NCBI RefSeq assembly: GCF_002858675.1
Contig: NZ_PJZF01000003.1
Location: 62,001 to 126,000, forward strand
DNA: 64,000 bases
From: Chimaeribacter californicus
Lineage (GTDB): Bacteria > Pseudomonadota > Gammaproteobacteria > Enterobacterales > Enterobacteriaceae
Direction of reading: 5' to 3'
Shown here: in pieces, positions 1 to 12,732 of the stretch
Layout of the letters: each line of letters starts with the position of its first letter
How positions within the stretch are numbered: the stretch's first letter is position 1
Translations under genes and position numbers: made by a program
The notes under the pieces: generated by a model
Databases searched by the model: none
Seen by the model: only the letters and a program-made list of their open reading frames with translations
What the model was told of the DNA's origin: nothing

Positions 1-579
1 GGCTTGAAGATCCTGCCCGGCAGAGTAGGTATTGATCGCCGCAGCGGTAGCCAGCGGGCCATCTTTAGCCACCACCATCTTGGCAAACAGCGGCCATTTA
101 TACGTGTTAGCCCCATCTGCGGTCATACTGGAAAGCAACACTACCCGGTCTTCTTTAAATTTCACCGCAGACTCAACCGTGGTATCTGCACGGTTGGTAA
201 ACAGCGCAACGCCTAACCCTGAGTTAGCCTCCGTTTGATTCAGGAATACCGGTGCTCTACCACTAAATCCATAGCCGGAAATACTGGGCCCATTAAAATT
301 GACCGTTACCTGGGTAACACCCGCCCCACAGTTAGCCAGCTTGAGGAATACATCTTTCACCGGTGCGGCGGGAATAATCGTATCCTGCGTTTTCGCTATA
401 ATATCGGAGGCATCCAGCGCGCCAAAGGCGATATCATTGCCTGCTGTGCCCAAAAACGAGGCGGTGCAGGTTGGCTGTAATAAGGTCCCCTCAAATTTCA
501 AATCGACGGTGGCGGAGGGATCCGCTGCCAGTGCCGCGAATGGAGAACATATCATCAGAGTAGCTAAGATCTTTTTCAT
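1..579 (-). CDS. Fimbrial subunit, C-terminus cut by window edge
   Basis: A minus-strand frame of 193 codons is open from ATG at 579 to the window edge. It starts MKKILATLMICSPFAALAA, a clear signal peptide, and the mature part has the pilin pattern of an early cysteine (LQPTCTASF), a second cysteine about 65 residues later (LANCGAG) and alternating beta-strand residues. Chaperone-usher pilins are usually 170-200 residues, so only a few C-terminal residues are probably missing. It is the last visible gene of the fimbrial operon and is more likely a minor or tip subunit than the major one, which is first in the operon. No separate lectin domain is visible, so it does not look like a two-domain FimH adhesin. 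Confidence 0.85.
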   Translation of the reverse strand, partial: MKKILATLMICSPFAALAADPSATVDLKFEGTLLQPTCTASFLGTAGNDIAFGALDASDIIAKTQDTIIPAAPVKDVFLKLANCGAGVTQVTVNFNGPSISGYGFSGRAPVFLNQTEANSGLGVALFTNRADTTVESAVKFKEDRVVLLSSMTADGANTYKWPLFAKMVVAKDGPLATAAAINTYSAGQDLQA

Positions 580-596
580 TGTGATAGTTCCTTTCA

Positions 597-1160
597 TCAC
601 TGGTAAATAATATTTAAAACGGCGGTGGAGGCCAGGCTTCCCCCGCTCATTTGCGCGATAGAAGCCACCGTTGGGATCAGCGTTCCCTTAATATAAATAC
701 TGTATTCCGGTGTATATTTCTCCGTTCCGGTGTTGGGTGGCGTATTATCGGCCGGTAACGGATAGTACTTGGCTTCTCCGCCATTTTTGACTTCGGTTTT
801 AAAGGCGACACCGGTCGCGCCGCCCGTGGCTGGAACTACCCATTTTCCTGCCCAGGTTCCCGTCAGGGTGGTGGTATTGTCAGAATTAAGTGAAATAGTC
901 AAATTATTAACGGCAACACAATTATTCAGTTTAAAGCTTTTTTCTTTGACCAGCGTACCGGCCATAGCAACCAGCGGTGTGACTTCACCAAAATCAAGCG
1001 TAATACCGGCTGCACCCGAGCTTATTTCGCAGGTTCCGCGGTTAATATGCGTTGAGGCGGTAAAATCGACTTGTTCCGCGGATACCTGATTGCTCATGAC
1101 CATAACACCCAGTAAAGAGGCGTAAACGCCCGCTTTACTGATTATGTGATTTTTTCCCAT
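597..1160 (-). CDS. Fimbrial subunit (minor pilin)
   Basis: This 187-residue protein has a signal peptide (cleavage probably after SNQVSA) and one pilin-type domain. The two cysteines (RGTCEIS and LNNCVAV) are spaced as in pilins that form the conserved disulphide, and the C-terminus ends in alternating hydrophobic residues (AVLNIIYQ), the donor/acceptor strand region handled by the chaperone. It lies 28 bases after the usher gene and 17 bases before the next pilin gene, so it is in the same operon. Its place after the usher suggests a minor subunit, adaptor or terminator rather than the shaft protein. Confidence 0.85.
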   Translation of the reverse strand: MGKNHIISKAGVYASLLGVMVMSNQVSAEQVDFTASTHINRGTCEISSGAAGITLDFGEVTPLVAMAGTLVKEKSFKLNNCVAVNNLTISLNSDNTTTLTGTWAGKWVVPATGGATGVAFKTEVKNGGEAKYYPLPADNTPPNTGTEKYTPEYSIYIKGTLIPTVASIAQMSGGSLASTAVLNIIYQ

Positions 1161-1188
1161 TTTTATACCCTTTAACTGTTTTTAGCGA

Positions 1189-3804
1189 TCAATGACATAT
1201 CACATTATCAAGCGACAATGTTTCCTGTTTGATTTCCCTTTCCGACAGGGACGGTAATGTATACTCCACCTGACACTGCTCTTGCGGGGCATCGCCCCAT
1301 TTAACTGATAATTTCCCGGACGGTTCAATGCCGCGCGTAAAGGCGCGGTTACCCTGGCCTACGGTTCCCACTGGTTCACCCTTTTCATTAAAGACTTCCG
1401 CGCCCAACGGGATATTTTTACCCGTCTGCGTTTTCAGCCGGAAAAATACCGAACGACGTTCGTCAGTGCCAAATGTTACCCGCGTAATCGCCCCGGCTCG
1501 CGGCACGACTTTCACCATGGTCTCTTTTAATTCGGTATCTTTTTCCATTTTTGACGGATCAATGCCGACATCGTTAAAACGATACGGTGATAAGGTGGAG
1601 ACATAGGCATAACCTGCCTCATTAATTCGCGTGGATTTATCGCCGGTGGCCTGCGCCCCTTCCGCCCCTTTGGCTTCAATCAGCGCAACCGGCGCATCAT
1701 TGCTGATCGTCCGGCCAAACGTGACACCGCCGCCGTGTATCAGAATCCCCCCATTACCACTGAACGAAATCTGGCGGTTATCCTGGGTATCAGCTGACAC
1801 ATTGCTCCCCCATGAACCGTAACGCGTATTCCAGGTGGCATTTCCCCCGACGCTCTCCATTCGATCGTCAGACTGCCCACCGTTGCTGTAACCGGCGTTC
1901 ACCCCATAATAAACATCCGCCTCTTCGTTATAGCCTGATGCCGATGCCGACAGGTTGCTGTTCTTATCACTGCCGCGTGTCATGTTCATATTCAGGTAAT
2001 TAAACAACGGGCGGCTTTCGCTGCTGTTATCGCCTAATGGAATAGAGAGCGACAGGTAGATCTGATCGTCTTTATCACCCTCTTCGGTGTAATAGCGGTT
2101 CACCGACACGCTATACCCTACGCGCCCAACACTATTGCTGTACCCCAACTGATAGCTTTCTTCGTTTCTTCCTGAACGCCAGTATTGAGAGAACATCGCC
2201 GACGAATAAAACGACCCCCACCCCTCATTTAATGATTGGCTGATATTAAGCTGGACACGGGATTTAAGGCGGTCATCCATATCACGCCAGTCGTTCTGTG
2301 CCAGGTAATCTACCGCTTCACCCAGGTTGTAATACTCTTTGGTCGAATAGCGGTAAGCCGAAATATTCACGCTGGTATCCGTCGCGGCAACAAAGCTGTT
2401 ATAGCTAATACCCAGGCTCTGCCCCTGATGTTTCCCATCCTCCGCTGAGAGGCTGGAATGCGTCAGATCCAGAGAAACCGCACCTATCCGTGTATTCAGC
2501 GCCACCCCGGCAATCATCGAATAATAATCCGGCATATATTCCGCGCCGCTGTAAAGCGACAGATAATTATTCAACCCGTATTGCCAGGTGCCCTGACCGA
2601 TAACCGGCTTATTTCCACCGTTCGAATTGTTGTATTCCCCGACCGACAGCGAATAAATAGAGACACCGGGATAGAGCAACTGCCCGCCGCCATTAAAAGG
2701 CACCGTCATATTGCGTATCCGCCCATCTGCCTCCTGAATAGTGACATCCAGCGCATCGGATGAACTTATCGGGTGGTAATCCTCAATCGCGAATTCACCC
2801 GGCGGTACGGTAACCTCATGAATCTTGGTGCCTGCCTGGCTGATAATAATCTTTGCATTGCTCTCTGCAACGCCGCGAATCACCGGGCGAAACGAATTCA
2901 GTGAATCCGGCAGCATGCGTGTATCACTGCTGAGCGTGACGCCGCGCAGGGGAAACGCATCAAAAAAAGCGCTGCTGCTGTACACTTCACCTATACGCAA
3001 CTGCGATTTTAAGGCAGCGACATCATGTTCAACGTAAAGGTTAGCGCTGTCGAACGTGGTGCCGTTCTCGGTTGCGTAGTTTACATCGCCCCGCACCCGC
3101 AGCCGCCAACCCAGCAGGTTCAATCCGCCATCCACGCCCAGCCAGGCGCTGTCTGACTTATTATTGTTATAACTGGAACGGTAATAGTTCATGTTATAGC
3201 TGGCAAAGGCGGCATTGATGCCTTCATCCCACAGGGCTTCAGGCACTTCATCCGGGCGCATCTCTTTGAGCAACGCCTGAGGGACATTCAGCAAAAAGCG
3301 CTGCTCGTTCATGTCCATTTTCCAGCTTGCGCCCGCGATCAAGGTCTTCAGGGGGGTACACGCCCCGGTATTCTCGCCGGTCATCGCTATCTTGTCGGTA
3401 TCAATACCCATATCAATCAGCTGTTTAACGCTGAGGCAGGGTATGGCGCGCAATGGCTCGGCCGGGTTTTCCTGGAACGCTATCTCATGTTTGCCCATGG
3501 CCCGCTCATTAAGCACCACCATGACGTAGTGCTTACCCGCGGGCACCGGGTTGCCTTTCGCAAAGCGGCTTACATCAATAGGCTGGCTTGATAGAAAAGC
3601 ATTATTAAACTCAACCTCTTCATCTTCTGAAGAGATGACCTCCTCCCCGGGTGGGGGAATGGCCCCCGGCTCAGCAGCCACCGGCAGGGCCGCGGAATGC
3701 TCAGCACTTTCCGCAGCCCTGACCATCCCGGGCATATTCATCATAATAAACAACCCGGCGATGATCGAAAGTCGGAAATAACATCCTGTTGGTTTTGTTT
3801 CCAT
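1189..3804 (-). CDS. Fimbrial outer-membrane usher (FimD/PapC family)
   Basis: About 871 residues, the normal size for an usher. An N-terminal signal sequence is followed by the periplasmic N-domain (VEFNNAFLS, then DVSRFAKGNPVPAGKH), a long beta-barrel with the plug region and the typical motif VAESNAKIIISQ, and a C-terminal domain (GNRAFTRGI, GKLSVKWG). Ushers form the outer-membrane pore that takes subunit-chaperone complexes and polymerises the pilus. ATG at 3804 is preferred; an in-frame GTG at 3819 would add five residues but has no good ribosome site. It lies between the chaperone and minor pilin genes, the standard order. Confidence 0.93.
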   Translation of the reverse strand: METKPTGCYFRLSIIAGLFIMMNMPGMVRAAESAEHSAALPVAAEPGAIPPPGEEVISSEDEEVEFNNAFLSSQPIDVSRFAKGNPVPAGKHYVMVVLNERAMGKHEIAFQENPAEPLRAIPCLSVKQLIDMGIDTDKIAMTGENTGACTPLKTLIAGASWKMDMNEQRFLLNVPQALLKEMRPDEVPEALWDEGINAAFASYNMNYYRSSYNNNKSDSAWLGVDGGLNLLGWRLRVRGDVNYATENGTTFDSANLYVEHDVAALKSQLRIGEVYSSSAFFDAFPLRGVTLSSDTRMLPDSLNSFRPVIRGVAESNAKIIISQAGTKIHEVTVPPGEFAIEDYHPISSSDALDVTIQEADGRIRNMTVPFNGGGQLLYPGVSIYSLSVGEYNNSNGGNKPVIGQGTWQYGLNNYLSLYSGAEYMPDYYSMIAGVALNTRIGAVSLDLTHSSLSAEDGKHQGQSLGISYNSFVAATDTSVNISAYRYSTKEYYNLGEAVDYLAQNDWRDMDDRLKSRVQLNISQSLNEGWGSFYSSAMFSQYWRSGRNEESYQLGYSNSVGRVGYSVSVNRYYTEEGDKDDQIYLSLSIPLGDNSSESRPLFNYLNMNMTRGSDKNSNLSASASGYNEEADVYYGVNAGYSNGGQSDDRMESVGGNATWNTRYGSWGSNVSADTQDNRQISFSGNGGILIHGGGVTFGRTISNDAPVALIEAKGAEGAQATGDKSTRINEAGYAYVSTLSPYRFNDVGIDPSKMEKDTELKETMVKVVPRAGAITRVTFGTDERRSVFFRLKTQTGKNIPLGAEVFNEKGEPVGTVGQGNRAFTRGIEPSGKLSVKWGDAPQEQCQVEYTLPSLSEREIKQETLSLDNVICH

Positions 3805-3845
3805 TAAAAAGCATCCCACTTACTTTATGGCGAACAATGCAGGAA

Positions 3846-4553
3846 TCAATTAATTTTGGCGTTACCTTCAACGTCATTACCATAATCGGAAATATAGCTA
3901 TAGGTTAATTGCGTACCTGACGCGGGTTTTGCTGCTTTATTTTCAAAAGCAAATTTCTCAGAGGAGAAAGGCGCGACCATACCAGGTTTGGCAGACACAG
4001 CACCTGCTTTCAACATATTGAACGTGAGATAATAAGGGGTGTTGTTTTTTGCCACCAAATTCCCTTCTTCAACCGCCCAGCTCACTTTTGCGGCAGCATC
4101 CTGTGGTTTAATCGCCAGGTTATTTGGCCGGTAAAACATTTTGATACGGGTACGGAAGGCTAACTGCAGCTTGTTGTTAACCCCTGTTTCGCCCTTGGCT
4201 TTTGGCGGCACTTCAAGCACGTTCAGGTAATAAATCGATTCGCGGTCTTTCGGCAACGAATTATCAAGTTTGGCAATACGCAGTGTTTGCCCTTTTTTCG
4301 CGTCAATACGGGAAACCGGCGGCGTGATCATAAATGGCAGATCAATATTTTCCGGCGACTCTGTGGCACGGCCATCATCCAGCCAGGATTGAACCAGCAG
4401 CGGACGCACGCCTTCATTCGTCATGCGGACGTTAACTTCCTTCGCATCTTCTTTATACACTACGCGGGTCGTATTAATGACCACATCAGCCCAGGCAGAT
4501 GAACTGAAAGCGAAGGCGGCTGCCAGAACGGCAGATAAATATTTAGCTGACAT
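3846..4553 (-). CDS. Periplasmic fimbrial chaperone (PapD/FimC family)
   Basis: 235 residues with a signal peptide ending in SSAWA and the two-domain immunoglobulin-like fold pattern of PapD chaperones. Typical landmarks are visible: NTTRVVYKEDAKEVNVRMTN in the first domain, PFMITPPVSRIDAKKGQTLRI, and SIYYLNVLEVP with the conserved proline-bounded strand. In the periplasm it donates a strand to pilins and delivers them to the usher. It sits between the major pilin and usher genes, 55 bases after the pilin, so it is co-transcribed. Confidence 0.93.
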   Translation of the reverse strand: MSAKYLSAVLAAAFAFSSSAWADVVINTTRVVYKEDAKEVNVRMTNEGVRPLLVQSWLDDGRATESPENIDLPFMITPPVSRIDAKKGQTLRIAKLDNSLPKDRESIYYLNVLEVPPKAKGETGVNNKLQLAFRTRIKMFYRPNNLAIKPQDAAAKVSWAVEEGNLVAKNNTPYYLTFNMLKAGAVSAKPGMVAPFSSEKFAFENKAAKPASGTQLTYSYISDYGNDVEGNAKIN

Positions 4554-4608
4554 CTATTTTCTCTCTGAGTAATAAAGCAGGCACGTTATGCCTGCCTGTA
4601 TAATGGAA

Positions 4609-5220
4609 TTACATATACACCAGACTGAAGGTCGCTACCGTTTCCATATCACCGGCAGTGACATCAGCAACGTTGGCAGCCGTCTGTACATAGTGGGTTT
4701 CAAAACTAAAGGTTTGTGCGCTGGTTACCGGATCTTTATAGTCAGGCTCTGACAGGGTATTCATATCCATGAGCAGATCGGTGCCTGCGGGTTTGGTAAA
4801 GCCGATTTGTACCCCTTTGGCGGCCAGATCCATGGTATTCACAGAGTCGAGCAATATATTGCGGTAGGTCGACGTATTGGCATCCGCATAACCGCTGGAA
4901 TCAAAGCTTACAGCGACTTTGCTTTTACCTGACGGTAACGAACAGTTTTGCAACGTGACATCCACAGTACGCATATTACGGGATGCGTCATGGCTGGTAC
5001 CGCGTGCGGATCTCAGCGGGGTTTTTAAATCCTGAATCGCCACCGCGTCGAGGCTTAATAATGCACTGGTGGTCGCGCCATTAATCGCGACTTCACACGT
5101 TTTAGAGGTGACTTCCCCGTTAATACGAATCTGGCCGTCGGCTGCCACTGCATTTGCTGCAACAACACCGCCCAAAATAAGCGCAGAAAGTCGGGTTACT
5201 TTAACCATTGAATGGCACAT
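4609..5220 (-). CDS. Major fimbrial subunit (type 1 pilin family)
   Basis: 203 residues, first gene of the operon and therefore the likely shaft subunit. It has a signal peptide ending ANAVAA, then GQIRINGEVTSKTCEVAING with the first pilin cysteine, LQNCSLPSGKSKVAVSF with the second, and a C-terminal strand ATFSLVYM ending in the hydrophobic residue usual for chaperone recognition. ATG at 5220 is chosen because GGAG lies seven bases upstream; a second ATG at 5208 lacks such a site. The operon is visibly richer in AT than the metabolic genes to its right, which fits an acquired fimbrial locus. Confidence 0.9.
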   Translation of the reverse strand: MCHSMVKVTRLSALILGGVVAANAVAADGQIRINGEVTSKTCEVAINGATTSALLSLDAVAIQDLKTPLRSARGTSHDASRNMRTVDVTLQNCSLPSGKSKVAVSFDSSGYADANTSTYRNILLDSVNTMDLAAKGVQIGFTKPAGTDLLMDMNTLSEPDYKDPVTSAQTFSFETHYVQTAANVADVTAGDMETVATFSLVYM

Positions 5221-6099
5221 TATATAACTCCATTTATTTTAAATACGGGTTTACTTTATGTAAAATTTCCTGAAAGCGGACCTTACGCGTCTGCTTTAAT
5301 TTTTCTCAACAAAAATTTATTTTTTCTTAGAAAAATTTCTTTTTCCCTGGAGGGAAGGCATTGCAGCGCGAACGAATCAAATATTGATCATTATAATTTT
5401 ATGGTACACCACCTATCACTTACATTTAAATTAAGCACCATTTAACCGTAAAAAAATCAATTCATTATCAATGAGTTAAAGGTTAAATATTTTACCAATA
5501 CTTGTCTTTTTATTTTTTTCAAAACTATTACCAAACAAACATATCAGTTCTTAATGAAAAACCGGCCTGAGAAAACGCCCGCTTTTTACCCTTGCCACTG
5601 TGCTGTATGTCACAAATTTGTTTGTTTTTTTAGCGCCATATTGCGAAGTTTTTAAAAAATGAAAACAAACCTTTCGGCTACCGGTGCCTTTACACGGCGA
5701 TGTCACTGTTCAAAACCCGGCGTCTCCGGCCTGTTCTCACGCCCTTCCCGGCCAGACGGCGTAATCCTCACACCACAGTTTATTTTTATTTAACCCTTCA
5801 CAGCCATGATATGATTTAATTACGTCCTTTCCCCTGTAAAATGTGATTTTCCATACGATAATCTCACATTCATCATCGTGTTATCCGTAAGCATCGCTAA
5901 ATAAATAGGTCTCCCGGCAGGTGTAAAGGCTGGGAAATGTTTTTCCAACAATAAAAATCCTTAAAAACAACGCCCGGCATCAATAAGAATTATTCCGCTG
6001 TTATTCAATAGACGCCGTCACGCACCTCTATTACAACTAAACGTGGTGATCACCTGATTCATTTATTTCCCTTACCCTATTTATCATGAGGAATGCCTG
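5221..6099. promoter_or_regulatory. Long AT-rich intergenic region with divergent promoters
   Basis: About 880 bases without a convincing gene, between the fimbrial operon (leftward) and the beta-helix gene (rightward). The part next to the pilin gene is strongly AT-rich with A and T tracts, which suggests silencing by nucleoid proteins such as H-NS. A short perfect inverted repeat, TTCCCT-GG-AGGGAA, lies near 5343-5356. I looked for fimS-type inverted repeats that would mark an invertible promoter and found none. No protein-coding frame here has both a ribosome site and plausible composition. Confidence 0.5.
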
Positions 6100-7830
6100 A
6101 TGGACAGTTGCAAAGATATTGCCACCCTGCGCACTATTGAACCCACCAAAGACGGGCAGTTTATTGTGGTGATCAGTTATTATTCCGACTGGTTGGAGAC
6201 CGGCACCAAACCCAGCGGCGGCGGCACCTTTGTCGCGCTGATGGATGACAAAACCTCCCCGGACGATAATGGCGAATATATTGTCACCAAAGGCGGCCAC
6301 CGCTGGCACCGGCTCGGCGAACAGTTTTTGCCGGTTGATTTTGGCTGTACCCCCGGCGGCACCAAAGACTGCACCCAGCATATGCGCGCTTATCTGAAGG
6401 CGTCAGCCAATAAAACGGTGATTTTCCAGAACGGGCCGTGGCGGGTCAGCGGTACGCTGGATTTCACCCTGATCAAGCGCGTGATGGCCGATGACTCCGG
6501 CCGCTTTAAGATCAACCCCAAAAACTTTGACGGTGATTACGCCATCATTATGGGCGACCCCACCGACCAGCCCAACAGCGGTCGCAGCAGCCGGCTGGTG
6601 ATTGACGGCGACCTGGTGGTGGACTGTGATAACCGCGATACCGAGCTGAACGGCATTTACATCAAGGGGCAGTGGTTCGTCGGCGGCCACATCCGCGTCA
6701 GCAGTTTTAACGGCACCGGCATTAATATGGATTCGGTGTGGGATTCCACCTTCGAGCGGCTCAGCGTCGAGCGCTGCGGCAACCTGAAAAAGTGGGCACT
6801 GGAGATCGGCTCCTCCGGGGATACCTTCAATGCCACCCATATCTCGTCGATTCAGTGTGAGCAGGCGTACCATCGTGGGATTTTCATCAACAACAACGTC
6901 CGCAACGTGTTTGACAACATCCACGCCGAGCGGCTGATTGTGCTCACCGAAGATGACGGCACCACCGGGCAGGCCTCCGGCCTGAAGTACCAGAACCACA
7001 ACATCATCATCGGCAACAGCACCATTAACCAGGTGTTTATGGATGCGGCGCTGGAGGATTCCACCACCGGCCAGAAACCGGGCGTCACCACCAGGCTGTC
7101 GGTGAACATCGGCACCGACCGGGCGGAGATCAGGAACTTCAACGCCTCCGGCGCGGTGTGCAGCACCAGCTACGGCACCAAATCGGTGTTCAGCAGTTGC
7201 CGCTTCGGCAGCTGGTACATTGCCGCCCCGGCCTCCCATATGACGCTGGCGGAGCCGGAGATTGATGACCTGCTGATGGTGGAGCGCGATGTCACGGTGA
7301 TTAACCCGACGCTGCAACGGCTCGATTTCCGCTACAACGCACAGAATGTGAAAATCATCAAAGGCGAGGTGAAGGACATCTCCCTGTCGAGCAACATCCT
7401 CGGCAACATCACCTTCTACGACACCAAAATCACCGGCAAAGTGAACGGCACCAAAGTGGCCAGCAACGGCTATATGCCGGTGACGTTCAACAACTGTATC
7501 TTCTCCGGGACGTTTGCCGGGGCTTACCAGTCCACGGCGATCGTCAACGGCGGCCATATTGTCACGGCCGCGCTGGTCTCCGGGGCGTCGGTGCAGTTCT
7601 ACAACGTGACGTTCGACAGCTTCAGCTGTACCGGCAACATCAGCTTTATCAGCCGCGGTTGTCAGGCAAAAACGGTGTCGGGCTGGAAAAACCCTAACCA
7701 TACTTTCCCGGTCTACCCGGCCGGGACGGTGAACGAGCGCCTCGGCAAAGCGGCTTCCGGCAACGGCATTCTTTACGTCAACGCCGACGGCACCCCTAAC
7801 GGCTGGAAAATGGTGGTCACCATGCCGTAA
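6100..7830 (+). CDS. Right-handed beta-helix, tailspike-like protein
   Basis: 576 residues without a signal peptide or membrane segment. The first 75 residues end in KGGHRWHRLGEQFLPVDFGC, which resembles the short head/tail-attachment region of phage tailspikes running into the pectate-lyase-like start (VDFGC, then DCTQHMRAYL). The rest is rich in short strands with N, G, T and V turns, as in parallel beta-helix enzymes that cut polysaccharide. No other phage gene is near, so this may be a domesticated tailspike or an exopolysaccharide-modifying enzyme; I cannot name a catalytic site. AGGA lies eight bases before the ATG. It occupies the place that lacI has in E. coli, directly upstream of lacZ and on the same strand. 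Confidence 0.6.
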   Translation: MDSCKDIATLRTIEPTKDGQFIVVISYYSDWLETGTKPSGGGTFVALMDDKTSPDDNGEYIVTKGGHRWHRLGEQFLPVDFGCTPGGTKDCTQHMRAYLKASANKTVIFQNGPWRVSGTLDFTLIKRVMADDSGRFKINPKNFDGDYAIIMGDPTDQPNSGRSSRLVIDGDLVVDCDNRDTELNGIYIKGQWFVGGHIRVSSFNGTGINMDSVWDSTFERLSVERCGNLKKWALEIGSSGDTFNATHISSIQCEQAYHRGIFINNNVRNVFDNIHAERLIVLTEDDGTTGQASGLKYQNHNIIIGNSTINQVFMDAALEDSTTGQKPGVTTRLSVNIGTDRAEIRNFNASGAVCSTSYGTKSVFSSCRFGSWYIAAPASHMTLAEPEIDDLLMVERDVTVINPTLQRLDFRYNAQNVKIIKGEVKDISLSSNILGNITFYDTKITGKVNGTKVASNGYMPVTFNNCIFSGTFAGAYQSTAIVNGGHIVTAALVSGASVQFYNVTFDSFSCTGNISFISRGCQAKTVSGWKNPNHTFPVYPAGTVNERLGKAASGNGILYVNADGTPNGWKMVVTMP

Positions 7831-7876
7831 GCCGCGCTCTTTGGGGCAAGGGATGCCCCACCCTCCCCCGATAAAA

Positions 7877-7892
7877 TGTGACCCGGCTCACC
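7877..7892 (+). promoter_or_regulatory. CRP site of the lac promoter
   Basis: TGTGA-N6-TCACC, one base away from the CRP consensus TGTGA-N6-TCACA. It starts 33 bases before the TTTACA box at 7910, the same distance as in the E. coli lac promoter, so activation at about -61.5 is expected. Confidence 0.75.
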
Positions 7893-7909
7893 CCCTGCCC
7901 GCCCCCGGC

Positions 7910-11076
<3,167 letters not shown>

Positions 11077-11078
11077 CC

Positions 11079-11109
11079 TTTGGCGGCGCACCCGCCGTGC
11101 GCCGCCAAA
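11079..11109. terminator. Strong hairpin after lacZ
   Basis: A perfect 12-base-pair GC-rich stem (TTTGGCGGCGCA with its complement) and a 7-base loop begin just after the lacZ stop. There is no T run after it, so it may stabilise the mRNA end or work with Rho rather than act as a classic intrinsic terminator. Confidence 0.55.
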
Positions 11110-11173
11110 TCGCTAAAAATATCAACGACGTGCACAAAATAGCGTCAAACGCATCACTTTTTATGACAACCCT

Positions 11174-11202
11174 TTGACAGCGCGGCAGCAGGCCGTTATT
11201 AT
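11174..11202 (+). promoter_or_regulatory. tRNA-Asn promoter
   Basis: TTGACA at 11174-11179 and TATTAT at 11197-11202 are 17 bases apart. The bases after the -10 box (CCGCCCCG) are GC-rich, like the discriminator of stringently controlled stable-RNA promoters. The tRNA starts 18 bases after the -10 box. Confidence 0.85.
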
Positions 11203-11220
11203 CCGCCCCGTTCACACGAT

Positions 11221-11296
11221 TCCTCTGTAGTTCAGTCGGTAGAACGGCGGACTGTTAATCCGTATGTCACTGGTTCGAGTCCAGTCAGAGGAGCCA
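11221..11296 (+). tRNA. tRNA-Asn (anticodon GUU)
   Basis: 76 bases with an encoded CCA end. The acceptor stem TCCTCTG pairs with CAGAGGA, the T loop reads GGTTCGAGTCC and the anticodon GTT is at 11254-11256. By eye it matches the E. coli asn tRNAs. tRNA-Asn genes are frequent integration sites in enterobacteria, which matters for the repeat-bounded segment next to it. Confidence 0.98.
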
Positions 11297-11301
11297 GATT
11301 T

Positions 11302-11346
11302 AAAGAAGCCCGCGCGGGAAACTGTGCGGGCTTTTTGCTGCCTGGG
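11302..11346 (+). repeat. Direct repeat, left copy (tRNA-Asn terminator)
   Basis: 45 bases from AAAGAAGCC to CTGCCTGGG, including the tRNA terminator hairpin. The copy at 12273-12317 matches at 43 of 45 positions by eye. The two copies bound the TacA/TacT-type module. Confidence 0.85.
11307..11336 (+). terminator. tRNA-Asn terminator
   Basis: AGCCCGC and GCGGGCT form a stem followed by TTTTT directly after the tRNA. A near-identical copy is found at about 12278. Confidence 0.85.
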
Positions 11347-11394
11347 TTTTGGACTCTCTTTTTCCGGCTATCTTTTCCCGGCACATATCGGCCG

Positions 11395-12173
<779 letters not shown>

Positions 12174-12272
12174 GGTGGGTTCCTCACATTTTCAGACAGG
12201 CTTAAGCATAGCGCGATGTAGTGTCAAAGTCATTACGCTATAGAAAGGGTAATTGTGTGGGTAATAGGGTTA

Positions 12273-12317
12273 AAAGAAGCCCGCGCAGGAAACTGTGCGG
12301 GCTTTTTGCTGTCTGGG
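12273..12317 (+). repeat. Direct repeat, right copy (orphan tRNA-Asn terminator)
   Basis: 43 of 45 bases match the terminator after tRNA-Asn at 11302-11346, but no tRNA precedes this copy. It keeps the stem and T run and can still act as a terminator. It marks the right border of the toxin-antitoxin segment. Confidence 0.85.
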
Positions 12318-12468
12318 GATCGCTGCACGCATTGGAGCTATAAAGCTGGAGCAATAAAGCGCGAAATATTAATCATCATTAAAGTGAAAATGATTCACCT
12401 GATTAATTCATGCATTTTTACGTGATGATTTTTTTACATTGGAAAAAGAGACGTTCCCCATTCCGCCG

Positions 12469-12732
12469 TTACCATTTAATATCGCGCGCTTCTTGCCGGC
12501 CGTCCTGTTTTGCTTCGCGTTTATCCTGGCGGCATTCATGGTTGCTTTTATCATCCCGCACCACGCATTCGCGTTTTTCCTGCCGGGCGTCCTGACGGGC
12601 ATCCTGCCGCGTATCACGGGCTTCACGCCGCTCGCGCCCTTGCTCTGTGGCCTGCGCTGCCGGTGCCAGTGAGCCGGCCACCAGCGCACCAACCATCATC
12701 ACACCCAGAAAACGTGTATAATTTTTCATCAT
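12469..12732 (-). CDS. Small secreted Arg/Asp/Gln-rich protein, function unknown
   Basis: 87 residues (86 if the second ATG is used). A signal peptide (LGVMMVGALVAGSLAPAAQA) is followed by a highly charged segment of repeats such as EARDTRQDARQDARQEKRE, so the mature protein is a short, probably helical or disordered, periplasmic polyampholyte. AGG lies five bases before the first ATG. A cysteine pair (ECVVRDDKSNHEC) lies in the mature part. I do not recognise the family. The gene stands alone between the toxin-antitoxin segment and a zinc dehydrogenase. Confidence 0.65.
   Translation of the reverse strand: MMKNYTRFLGVMMVGALVAGSLAPAAQATEQGRERREARDTRQDARQDARQEKRECVVRDDKSNHECRQDKREAKQDGRQEARDIKW

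Noticed and set aside
5221..6099. Invertible fimbrial promoter (fimS-type switch)
   Set aside because: I found no pair of inverted repeats around a promoter and no fimB/fimE-type recombinase gene nearby.
6403..7701. 432-codon open frame opposite the beta-helix gene
   Set aside because: Its protein is rich in H, R, G and V with no domain; it is the mirror of GC-rich codons of the real gene.
12408..12692. 94-codon frame overlapping the small secreted protein
   Set aside because: The other frame has a signal peptide and a ribosome site; this one has neither.
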